Positions 25,967 through 34,036 of a stretch of DNA of 64,000 bases are shown here, one piece after another; the first letter of the stretch is position 1; every line of letters starts with the position of its first letter. The translations under genes and the position numbers were made by a program. This stretch comes from JAAEUB01 sp964550345. GTDB lineage: Bacteria; Pseudomonadota; Alphaproteobacteria; Rhodobacterales; Rhodobacteraceae. The notes under the pieces are model-generated. The model was not told the origin of the DNA, did not search any database, and saw nothing but the letters and a program-made list of their open reading frames with translations. The stretch covers positions 124,001 through 188,000 of the forward strand of contig CAZJYZ010000001.1 in the NCBI GenBank assembly GCA_964550345.1, given 5' to 3'.

Positions 25967-26971
25967 ATGTTCCAATTTACCAAATTCGCTGTGACTCGTG
26001 CTGCGCTTGCAGTGCTGACCTTGCTTTTGGTTTCCTTCATTGTCTTCTCTTTGATGGAACTGGTGCCGGGTGACTGTGCTGAGCGTTACATCGCTTTCAA
26101 GAACACGCAGGGTGCTGTCATCACTATGGCTGACATCGAGGCTGAGCGGGTGCGCCTGGGTCTGGACCGTCCTTATGTGGAACGGTGGGGAAAATGGGTC
26201 ATAAACGCCTTTCAGGGTGATTTTGGGGATAGCTGCATCCTGAGACTGAATATTTCCCAGCTACTGGGGCAAAAATTCTGGATCAGTCTGGGCCTGTGTA
26301 TCTCGGCGCTGGTACTTGCCTATCTCATAGCCATTCCCGTCGGCATTCTTGCCGCGACCTCAAAAAACGCCACATTGAATAATTCACTGCGCCTGATTTC
26401 TTATCTCGGGCTGGCGCTGCCAAACTTCCTGTTGGCCTTGATGATCATGCTTTTTTCAACCATGGTTTTCGGGAACTCGCTTACGGGGCTATTCTCAAAA
26501 GAATTCCGCGATGCCGCCTGGTCTTATGAAAGGGTCATGGATTTCCTCGGCCACGCGTGGCTACCGATTTTCATCTTAGGCTGGTCGGCAACAGCTTTTG
26601 CCATTCAGACCGTGCGCGCTCTGATGTCCGATGAAGTCGGCAAGCTTTATGTCACCGCTGCCGCCGCCCGTGGGGTGTCCGGAAGACGATTGCTTTTACG
26701 CTACCCTGCGCGACATGCGCTCAGCCCGATCATTAACTCTCTGGGTTTCGACCTGAACCGGATCTTTAACGAATTGCCGGTTGTGGCGCTGATCCTGACC
26801 CTGACCGAGGCCGGATCGCTACTGATTGACGCGCTGGCGCGCTCAAACGACCAGCAGCTTGCCGGCGCAATCATCTTCTTGCTGACGGGTTCGATCGTCA
26901 CCATCAACTTCCTGACGGATATTCTGCTGGCCATCGCGGACCCGCGCGTTCGTCGCAGCATCATGGGGTGA
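25967..26971 (+). CDS. Peptide-type ABC transporter permease (DppB/OppB-like)
   Basis: A 334-residue permease with one N-terminal helix, a periplasmic loop and five further helices. VPGDCAERYIAF replaces the usual VPGDP start of the loop. The conserved coupling loop contains AAAARGVSGRRLLLRYPARHAL. Start 25967 follows a GGGGTGAG box; an ATG four codons earlier (25955) is possible. The gene overlaps or abuts the next permease gene. Confidence 0.9.
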   Translation: MFQFTKFAVTRAALAVLTLLLVSFIVFSLMELVPGDCAERYIAFKNTQGAVITMADIEAERVRLGLDRPYVERWGKWVINAFQGDFGDSCILRLNISQLLGQKFWISLGLCISALVLAYLIAIPVGILAATSKNATLNNSLRLISYLGLALPNFLLALMIMLFSTMVFGNSLTGLFSKEFRDAAWSYERVMDFLGHAWLPIFILGWSATAFAIQTVRALMSDEVGKLYVTAAAARGVSGRRLLLRYPARHALSPIINSLGFDLNRIFNELPVVALILTLTEAGSLLIDALARSNDQQLAGAIIFLLTGSIVTINFLTDILLAIADPRVRRSIMG

Positions 26972-26976
26972 GCGCT

Positions 26977-28173
26977 ATGACTGACCAAACAAACAATATC
27001 TCAACCTCTGACCAGAAACTTAAAGAAGCTTATTTCACAGCTTCCCAGGGGCAGTTGATCTGGCAGCGTTTCAAAAAGAACAAATCGGCCCTTATCGGTG
27101 CCTGGGTTCTGATCATTCTTATACTCTCAGGCATGTTTGCGCCGTTCCTGACGCCCTATGATCCCACTATCGGCGGGCGTGATGAGAATTACATGAACGG
27201 CGCGCCAGAGATCCCGCAATTTTGCGATGACAACGGCTGTTCGTTCAGGCCATTCATTTACACCACCGAGCGGACCCGGAGCATCCAGACCAATTTTCGC
27301 TGGGTAACCGAGCTGAAAACGGGTCTTGAGGACCGCCGTTATGTGCATTTCTTCGTCGAGGGTTCGGAATACACCTTTTTTGAATTCAACGTGAACCTGC
27401 CCGGCAAGGCGTTGGATTTCCGCGTACCTGGCCTGACTTTCGACACACATCTGTTTGGGGTGGATAAGGGTCAAATTCACCTGTTTGGTACCGACAGCAC
27501 CGGCAAGGACATCTTCTCGCGCACCTTCGCGGCCATCAATACATCAATGGCGGTGGGCACGATCGGGGTTTTCATTGCCTTCTTCATGGCTTTGGCCATT
27601 GGGGGCATTGCCGGGTATTACGGTGGCTGGATCGACTCGACCCTGCAAATGATAACCGACACGGTGCGAACGATCCCTTCAATCCCGCTATTCATGGCGC
27701 TGGCAGCCTTCATCCCGGACACCTGGAGCGCGGAGGCTCGATTTTTCTTCATCTCACTGGTGTTGGGGCTAATCAACTGGCCAACGCTGGCACGACGAAT
27801 ACGAACGCACTTGTTGACGGAACGAAATCAGGAATACGTGCTGGCGGCCCAGCTTTGCGGTGCAAAACCCCGCCATGTGATCCGTAAACATTTGTTGCCC
27901 AGCTTCACCTCATACATCATCGTCGATCTGGTGATTTCCTTCCCCTATATGGTGCTGTCTGAAACAGCGCTAAGCTTTATCGGTCTTGGTCTGAAGGACC
28001 CGGTTAACTCCCTAGGCGTTATGTTGCAAAACGTGACCTCGGCAGATGTATTGCTGAACTACCAATGGTATTTCATTCCGGTCCTCTTCTTTATCACGCT
28101 CGTGTTGGCTTTTGTGTTCGTCGGTGACGGACTGCGTGACGCCGCCGACCCCTATTCGGATAGCAAAAAATGA
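26977..28173 (+). CDS. Peptide-type ABC transporter permease (DppC/OppC-like) with large periplasmic loop
   Basis: A 398-residue permease, about 100 residues longer than typical DppC. The additional length is a periplasmic domain after helix 1 (about residues 60-165), containing an acidic two-cysteine segment (FCDDNGC) and an aromatic FFEFNVN stretch, before the normal FGTDSTGKDIFSR motif. The coupling loop is LAAQLCGAKPRHVIRKHLLP. A similar insertion is known in YejE-type permeases. The ATG at 26977 is preferred over an in-frame GTG at 26968. Confidence 0.9.
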   Translation: MTDQTNNISTSDQKLKEAYFTASQGQLIWQRFKKNKSALIGAWVLIILILSGMFAPFLTPYDPTIGGRDENYMNGAPEIPQFCDDNGCSFRPFIYTTERTRSIQTNFRWVTELKTGLEDRRYVHFFVEGSEYTFFEFNVNLPGKALDFRVPGLTFDTHLFGVDKGQIHLFGTDSTGKDIFSRTFAAINTSMAVGTIGVFIAFFMALAIGGIAGYYGGWIDSTLQMITDTVRTIPSIPLFMALAAFIPDTWSAEARFFFISLVLGLINWPTLARRIRTHLLTERNQEYVLAAQLCGAKPRHVIRKHLLPSFTSYIIVDLVISFPYMVLSETALSFIGLGLKDPVNSLGVMLQNVTSADVLLNYQWYFIPVLFFITLVLAFVFVGDGLRDAADPYSDSKK

Positions 28174-29168
28174 CGCGGCTTATTGATGTAGAAAACCTGA
28201 CCCTGCAATTTGACACCGACGAGGGCCGGATCACGGCGGTCGACAATGTCTCATTCACTCTGGAAGCGGGCGAGGTGATGGGGCTGGTGGGCGAAAGTGG
28301 CTCGGGTAAATCCGTGACCGCCAAGTCACTGATGCGGCTCAATGCCTCAAACGCGCATTATGGCCCCGACACCAATATTGCCATGCACCTTGATAGCGGC
28401 ACGGTCGATATTATGAAGCTTAAGGGTGCAAAAGAACTAGAGGTCGTGCGCGGTGGCGCCATCTCGATGATCTTTCAGGAGCCCATGGCAAGTTTTGCGC
28501 CTGCTATCACCATCGGCGCTCAGATGGTTGAGCAGCTGTTGATCCACACAGATATGAATGCCAAACGCGCCAGCGAAGTCTCGATCGAGATGCTGGACCG
28601 TGTGGGGATTTCTGACGCTTCAACCCGATTCAAACAATATGCGTTTGAGCTTTCGGGTGGCATGCGTCAGCGGGCGATGATCGCAATGGCGCTTTCCACC
28701 AATCCGAAGCTTTTGATCGCTGATGAACCGACCACAGCGCTGGATGTTACCATTCAGGCGCAGGTGATCGACCTGATGAAAGACCTCGTGAAGGAATTTC
28801 ACATGGGGATCATTTTCATCACCCATGATCTCGGCGTCATAGCTCAGACTGCCGACAAAGTGGCGGTGATGTATCTGGGCCGCTTGGTGGAACAGGGCGA
28901 AGTGCGCGATGTGATCCGAAACCCGGCTCATCCCTATACAAAGGGGCTGATTGCAGCCCTGCCCCAGCTTGATGATCTTGATCAGCCACTCACACCGATC
29001 CCCGGTGATATCCCTTCACCGCTTGAACGCCCGCCGGGCTGTGTGTTCAACACCCGTTGTCCATCAAATCTTGGCGCGGTTTGCTCGTCAGAGATTCCGA
29101 ATTTCCTGGATGTATCCGAGGGCCATCAGGCCGCCTGCCATCTTTACCGTGAAGGGGAAGCAAAATGA
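28170..29168 (+). CDS. Peptide-type ABC transporter ATPase (DppD/OppD-like)
   Basis: A 332-residue ATPase with Walker A GESGSGKS (about residues 40-47), signature LSGGMRQRAMIAMAL and Walker B LLIADEPTTALD. The C-terminal oligopeptide-transporter extension carries four cysteines (CVFNTRCP, CSS, CHL), the arrangement shown in DppD/DppF to hold an iron-sulfur cluster. It overlaps both neighbours by 4 nt. Confidence 0.92.
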   Translation: MTRLIDVENLTLQFDTDEGRITAVDNVSFTLEAGEVMGLVGESGSGKSVTAKSLMRLNASNAHYGPDTNIAMHLDSGTVDIMKLKGAKELEVVRGGAISMIFQEPMASFAPAITIGAQMVEQLLIHTDMNAKRASEVSIEMLDRVGISDASTRFKQYAFELSGGMRQRAMIAMALSTNPKLLIADEPTTALDVTIQAQVIDLMKDLVKEFHMGIIFITHDLGVIAQTADKVAVMYLGRLVEQGEVRDVIRNPAHPYTKGLIAALPQLDDLDQPLTPIPGDIPSPLERPPGCVFNTRCPSNLGAVCSSEIPNFLDVSEGHQAACHLYREGEAK

Positions 29169-30163
29169 GCGAAGATATTCTGATCTCTGCCCGCGACCTT
29201 TCGGTGCATTACCCATTGAGCAAGAAAAACCCGTTTGGGCCACGGCCAGTGGTCAAAGCGGTTGAGGGCGTCAACCTCGACATCGAAAAAGGCAGTTTTT
29301 GGGGGCTGGTTGGTGAAAGTGGCTCGGGTAAAACCACGCTTGGGCGTGCCTGCCTGAAGGCGGCCCCAATCGCACGTGGCTCGGTCAAATATACCGATGA
29401 AGATGTGTCATATGAACTGACCATGATCGACAAGGAAGACCTGAAGGAATACCGCAAACGCTCGCAACTGATCTTTCAGGATCCCTATGCAGCGCTCAGC
29501 CCTCGCATGACGGTGCGCGACATTATCGCCGAGCCGCTTGAGGTGATGGGCCTGACCAAAACCCGTGAGGAAACGGATGAGCGCGTGCGCGAGATTGCTG
29601 CAAAGTGCCGGTTGAACCTTGAGCATTTGCGCCGCTTCCCGCACGCCTTCTCGGGCGGTCAAAGGCAACGCATCTCGATCGCCCGCGCTTTGGTTTCAAA
29701 GCCGCATTTCGTAGTGGCCGATGAAAGCGTTGCGGCGTTAGACGTATCTATTCAGGCAGACGTTCTGAACCTTCTGAAGGATATTCAGAAGGAAATGGGC
29801 CTGACCTTCCTTTTCATCAGCCATGACCTTTCAGTGGTGGCTCATGTCTGTGACCACGTGGCGGTGATGTATCTGGGACGGCTGGTGGAAAGCGCGCCGA
29901 CGCGCGAATTATTCACTGCCCCTCGCCACCCCTACACCAAGGCTTTGCTGTCGGCGATCCCGTCGCTTGACCCGGATGACACCGACAAAGCACAAAAGCT
30001 TGAGGGCGAAATCCCGTCCCCGACAAATCCGCCGCCAGGGTGTAAATTCCAGACCCGCTGCCCTTTTGCTGTGGACGTCTGCCGCAAGGAAGAGCCCAAG
30101 CTAGAACATTCCAGCAAAGGACACGAGGTTGCCTGCCACCGCTGGGAAGAGTTGATGGACTAG
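29165..30163 (+). CDS. Peptide-type ABC transporter ATPase (DppF/OppF-like)
   Basis: A 332-residue ATPase, partner of the preceding one. It has the OppF-type N-terminus (LSVHYPLSKKNPFG), Walker A GESGSGKTT, signature FSGGQRQRISIARAL and Walker B VVADESVAALD, where Ser replaces the usual Pro of DEP. The C-terminal cysteine set CKFQTRCP, CRK, CHR is also present. Its stop codon overlaps the stop codon of the convergent hydrolase gene by 4 nt. Confidence 0.92.
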   Translation: MSEDILISARDLSVHYPLSKKNPFGPRPVVKAVEGVNLDIEKGSFWGLVGESGSGKTTLGRACLKAAPIARGSVKYTDEDVSYELTMIDKEDLKEYRKRSQLIFQDPYAALSPRMTVRDIIAEPLEVMGLTKTREETDERVREIAAKCRLNLEHLRRFPHAFSGGQRQRISIARALVSKPHFVVADESVAALDVSIQADVLNLLKDIQKEMGLTFLFISHDLSVVAHVCDHVAVMYLGRLVESAPTRELFTAPRHPYTKALLSAIPSLDPDDTDKAQKLEGEIPSPTNPPPGCKFQTRCPFAVDVCRKEEPKLEHSSKGHEVACHRWEELMD

Positions 30164-31725
30164 GTCTGACCAGCCTCCGTCTGTCTTTCGGAATAATGCA
30201 ACGCGCCTTGCCGGGTCATTTTGTATCCCGTCAGGGTGCGGTCGGCATGGCTCATCCGGTGACTCAGTAGCTTACGGGTCAAACGTAGAAGCGTCGCGGC
30301 ATATTCCGGATCATCGGCCAGATTACGCAACTCCTTCGGGTCTGCATCAAGGTCATACAAAAGCGGTGGCAACCCGCCGTTGAAATGCACCAGCTTAAAA
30401 CGTTCTTCGCGCAACACGGCCAGATTGCTTTCGCGGGTGGCAGTTCCCGTTGCCTTTTGCCATTCAGTCGGCGCGTCAGGTTCGCTGAAATCAAGTTCAA
30501 GATGCACCGAGTCACGCCAGTCATCCGGTATGTCCCCCTCAAGCAAGGGGCACAGCGAAACGCCGTCCATACCCGGAGGGACCTTGCCACCAACAAGGTC
30601 AAGGATGGTCGGGGTGATGTCGGTTGATTCCGTTAAGGCGTCGACTGAGCTGCCATGCGCGTCCGGCAGGCGGGGATCACGGATGATCAATGGCACCTGA
30701 TAGGCGCCGTCATAGGGGTTTTGTTTACCCCACATATGATGTTCGCCCAGTAACTCACCGTGATCCGCCATGAAGATAACCAACGTGTTTTCATACTGCC
30801 CGGTTTCTTTGAGAAAAGTGATAATTCGACCAAAATGCGCATCCACCTCGGTTGCGAGCCCTAGGTAGACAGCGCGCAGTAGCTGCACATCTTCGTCATT
30901 ATCGTGGTCAACCTGCCCGTCACATCCCTTGACCATCGCTGCCATGCTTGGTGCATTCAGGGCCCCTTTCATGAAAGGGTGTACCGCAGCCTCCTCCTCG
31001 CGGCTGGGCAGGCGGGCTGGCAAGGGAAGGTCGGCCGGGTCGTACATCTTGTTGTAAGGCTCAGGCGCCACCAGAGGCGGATGCGGGCGAATATAGGTTG
31101 CGAGGGCAAACCATTCCTGATCGTTTCGCACCGCCAAGTCGTGCAGTAATGTATCGGTCAGGAAGGCAGTGTCACTATGTTCGGCCTTATAAAATGGCGG
31201 ATCGTCGGGCCGCGCCGGGCGGTTTGGGTCAGGGGAGATACTGTCACAAAAATGGCTGTAATCCGGCAGGTCATAACCTTTAGCCTTTAGATGAGCCCGC
31301 CACGGATAGCTTTCCATCAAGCGCATTTCGAGCATCTCTTTGAAACCGGGAAGGACCTGTTCCTCACTCCTGAGCACCGGGTCACCCTGGTGGCGGCTAC
31401 GCGGGTCAATCGACGTGTCAGTATAGCCGTAGAGCAAAGGCTCATAGCCCGATTTTCGCGCCTCACGGGCCAGGTTCGGCAACCCGTCGGACATTGGCGT
31501 TCCATTGCGCACCGAGCGGTGGTTCATCGCGTAAAGCCCGGTTAATATTGAGGCGCGCGACGGTCCGCACGGATTGGTCACGGAAAAATGCCGATTAAAA
31601 CTTACCGCCTCTTTTTGAAAGGCCCGCAAGTTGGGCAGATCTACCGAGTTCTCAAGGGTACCGTGCAACAGATCAGCACGAAACTGGTCCGCAATTACAA
31701 CAAGAACTTTCAGTTTTTCTGACAT
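30160..31725 (-). CDS. Formylglycine-type sulfatase/phosphonate monoester hydrolase family enzyme
   Basis: A 521-residue alkaline-phosphatase-superfamily hydrolase without signal peptide. The sulfatase signature CGPSRASILTG gives the formylglycine precursor Cys53. Metal-ligand segments are IADQFRAD (Asp13) and MADHGELLGEHHMWGK. Several stretches resemble rhizobial/Burkholderia phosphonate monoester hydrolase rather than classic sulfatases: TGLYAMNHR, the RPHPP segment followed by PYNKMYDPADLP, and the tail SHADRTLTGYK. It probably cleaves phosphonate monoesters or phosphodiesters, with possible sulfatase side activity. The start at 31725 is preferred over 31755 by alignment to the family start. 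It is convergent with the opp-type operon. Confidence 0.85.
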   Translation of the reverse strand: MSEKLKVLVVIADQFRADLLHGTLENSVDLPNLRAFQKEAVSFNRHFSVTNPCGPSRASILTGLYAMNHRSVRNGTPMSDGLPNLAREARKSGYEPLLYGYTDTSIDPRSRHQGDPVLRSEEQVLPGFKEMLEMRLMESYPWRAHLKAKGYDLPDYSHFCDSISPDPNRPARPDDPPFYKAEHSDTAFLTDTLLHDLAVRNDQEWFALATYIRPHPPLVAPEPYNKMYDPADLPLPARLPSREEEAAVHPFMKGALNAPSMAAMVKGCDGQVDHDNDEDVQLLRAVYLGLATEVDAHFGRIITFLKETGQYENTLVIFMADHGELLGEHHMWGKQNPYDGAYQVPLIIRDPRLPDAHGSSVDALTESTDITPTILDLVGGKVPPGMDGVSLCPLLEGDIPDDWRDSVHLELDFSEPDAPTEWQKATGTATRESNLAVLREERFKLVHFNGGLPPLLYDLDADPKELRNLADDPEYAATLLRLTRKLLSHRMSHADRTLTGYKMTRQGALHYSERQTEAGQT

Positions 31726-31851
31726 TAATCGTATTCCCGCTAAGCCATCGGCCACGCAGGGCCTATTCGCTCAGCAAAGAAGCTTTCGGATGAATGGTCA
31801 ACCTTCTACACACTACTTGACTTGTACAAATATCTATCCGGGTCAGCGCCC

Positions 31852-32601
31852 CTAGTCTTGAAGGTACCCTGCCTCTCGCGCCACCCGGTCCAATACATCA
31901 CCATAGGTCAGGTCATGCTCAAAGGCGCCGGTTTCCAGAAATAGTATAACCTGCGCTATGACCAAAGGGTTAACCATCATAAAAGTATGGGTTACCGGCA
32001 GGATGATGTGGTCATCCATCCCCTCTATGCGCGTTTCTTCGACCGAGACTTTGCCGTCGTCGTCCCCCTCAATCAGGGCGGAATAAATGGGATTGAGTGA
32101 GCGATTTCCGGCGATCACCCCCAGTTCAAACCGTGGTAGGCCAGTGCTTGCAGGCACATCTGCCGGCCCGGTGCCAAGTTGCAGACCAGCAGGGCCATTG
32201 ATCCACTCAAACGGCTCCAAGTCAGCGAATGCGTCAACCAGTTCGCTGCCTTTGTTTGGTGGGGCCAGCATCACAACACGCCCCATCTCAAAGGGCCGGT
32301 GATCCTGCAACCAGACCCGGGCGAGGATACCGCCCATCGAATGGGTGACGAAATGAACTTTGTCATCGCCACAGGCTTCGATTGCTGGTGGCAGGGCGGC
32401 TTCGACCAACACGTCGATGCGTGCCTCTCTCGATGGATAACCCTGGTTAACCACCTTGAAACCCGCTTGCACCATCGCCTCTTCGATAACAATCAAAGAA
32501 ACAGGCGAGCGCGCTAAGCCGTGCAGGAGTATCACACAATCCGCCTGTGCCTGACTAATTGGAAACAGGGTGAACAACAGGGATACAGCAATACGCAACA
32601 T
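31852..32601 (-). CDS. Secreted alpha/beta hydrolase, lipase-like
   Basis: A 249-residue exported hydrolase. A signal peptide of 20 residues (ISQAQA-DC) precedes an a/b-hydrolase fold with the oxyanion segment LLHGLARSP and nucleophile Ser88 in THSMGG. The likely His is in the HTFMM segment near the C-terminus; an Asp lies in GDDDGKVS. It resembles the triacylglycerol-lipase/PGAP1-like group. The start at 32601 is chosen because it puts the signal peptide at the N-terminus; a longer frame to 32715 runs into the neighbour's terminator. Confidence 0.82.
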   Translation of the reverse strand: MLRIAVSLLFTLFPISQAQADCVILLHGLARSPVSLIVIEEAMVQAGFKVVNQGYPSREARIDVLVEAALPPAIEACGDDKVHFVTHSMGGILARVWLQDHRPFEMGRVVMLAPPNKGSELVDAFADLEPFEWINGPAGLQLGTGPADVPASTGLPRFELGVIAGNRSLNPIYSALIEGDDDGKVSVEETRIEGMDDHIILPVTHTFMMVNPLVIAQVILFLETGAFEHDLTYGDVLDRVAREAGYLQD

Positions 32602-32683
32602 TGTGCTTTGATAACCGCCTGGTTGGGGAAAAGCGAGTGCCCGCATGCCGCGGGCCCTTAGTTCGGATAGAAGGTGTTTGGGT

Positions 32684-32719
32684 AAAAAACCCCGTGCCAG
32701 ACAAGTGACAGGCACGGGG
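32684..32719 (-). terminator. Intrinsic terminator of the bactofilin-like gene
   Basis: Read on the minus strand, CCCCGTGCC and GGCACGGGG (32711-32719 and 32690-32698) form a 9-bp stem with a 12-nt loop followed by six T residues, directly after the stop of the minus-strand gene at 32727. Confidence 0.9.
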
Positions 32720-32726
32720 TATTGGT

Positions 32727-33860
32727 TTATTCGGTGGCCGTATAGAACCCCGGATGGAACCAGCGTACGATCAAAGCACCGGCACCAATTAGGCCAAGCG
32801 CAAGTGCAAACAGCCAGCCAAGGAACGGGATCAACCCGATAACGGCAACGGCAACAGCCCCTATCAGCGCAGCCAATGCACGGTCCCCCAAGCTATCTGG
32901 TAAATCACGCCCAAGAGCGCCTGAAAGGGCAACACCAAGCACGTAGATACCAACCAGATAGCCCATCAATCCAAGCAAAACTGAGGCCAGAATAGAAACC
33001 GGCACCAAGAGCAAACCAAAGCCCGTTATGGCGAACATGACGAGTGAACCAATGGTTGCTGAAAGGGCGAGGAAACCGATCCAGCCCGTGCGCAGTGGTG
33101 CGGCCAGAGCGCGTTCACGCAGGCCCGCAACGAAACCCGGAGCCAATGCGGCCAACAAGGTTGCCAGAACAGTTGCGCCCAGAATACCGCCAATGAACCC
33201 GCTGAGTTTGTCCCAAGTGCTTTCAGGTTGCTGCCGATCGACAGTTTCAGCCATCATGCCATCCCATTCATGGGCTTCGTGCAGAATAATACGGTCTGAG
33301 GAGGCAACGCGGTCCGGCACGTCAACAGAACCGGGATCATCGGCGTAGATATGTAACTCTCCGTCTACGACGGCATTCGGACCAAACTCAACTTCGTTCA
33401 TGGCGATACCAAGATCGCCGGAAACATGTGCGTTGATCAGCACGGTCTCAGCTGCCAGCAGCGCCGCATCTCCTACATCCGCATTAAGCTCAACAATGCT
33501 ACCCATCGCACGCAGATCACCGGATATAGCACCCAACACTTCAACTTGTTCACCAGCCAATATCGCATCTCCGGCCACGGAGCCAGAAAGGTCAACATTG
33601 CGCCCGGCAGCATACAGGTTTTCACCGACATCACTGGAGACAGTCACATTACGCCCCACCAAATGGGCCGAACCTGTAATGGGCGCCGAGGCAACGACCC
33701 TGTCGCCAGCACCAAACAGGTCATCCACCGAACCAGTAGTATGGCTGACCTTTTGCCCGGCTAGGAATGCATCGTCACCAAAACTGAAAGACTCGTTGTC
33801 CTGTGCTGCCAAAGGCACCGCCAAAATAATCAAGAAAGTCAGAAGTAAAGAACGTAACAT
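32727..33860 (-). CDS. Exported bactofilin-like beta-repeat protein with C-terminal membrane domain
   Basis: A 377-residue protein. A signal peptide (about residues 1-20, AVPLAAQ) is followed by a repeat domain to about residue 185 in which short units of the type 'GDVxAxGxxVxLxGxVxGDAxLAG' recur, the pattern of polymer-forming bactofilin domains and other right-handed beta-solenoids. Residues 210-370 contain four or five membrane helices. The pairing of an external solenoid with a membrane domain suggests an envelope or scaffold role; no precise function can be assigned. The start at 33860 is chosen for the signal peptide. Confidence 0.75.
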   Translation of the reverse strand: MLRSLLLTFLIILAVPLAAQDNESFSFGDDAFLAGQKVSHTTGSVDDLFGAGDRVVASAPITGSAHLVGRNVTVSSDVGENLYAAGRNVDLSGSVAGDAILAGEQVEVLGAISGDLRAMGSIVELNADVGDAALLAAETVLINAHVSGDLGIAMNEVEFGPNAVVDGELHIYADDPGSVDVPDRVASSDRIILHEAHEWDGMMAETVDRQQPESTWDKLSGFIGGILGATVLATLLAALAPGFVAGLRERALAAPLRTGWIGFLALSATIGSLVMFAITGFGLLLVPVSILASVLLGLMGYLVGIYVLGVALSGALGRDLPDSLGDRALAALIGAVAVAVIGLIPFLGWLFALALGLIGAGALIVRWFHPGFYTATE

Positions 33861-33973
33861 CGTGTAGCCCCGCTGTTTTAATGTTTTCCCCTTTAACATG
33901 GGGTGCTATGCGCCGATTTGAAGTGAAACCGAAAAAAATTCTGTAGCAAGGCATAACATTCAAAAAACCAAAA

Positions 33974-34008
33974 TTAAAAGGGCCACCCCTGCGGGCAGCC
34001 CTTTTTTA
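33974..34008. terminator. Terminator downstream of groEL
   Basis: AAAAGGGC (33976-33983) pairs with GCCCTTTT (33998-34005) around a GC-rich loop. T-tracts on both strands make it bidirectional in principle; only groEL (minus) ends here. Confidence 0.85.
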
Positions 34009-34036
34009 ATCTTCACAGACTGAGAAGCCGTCAGGC

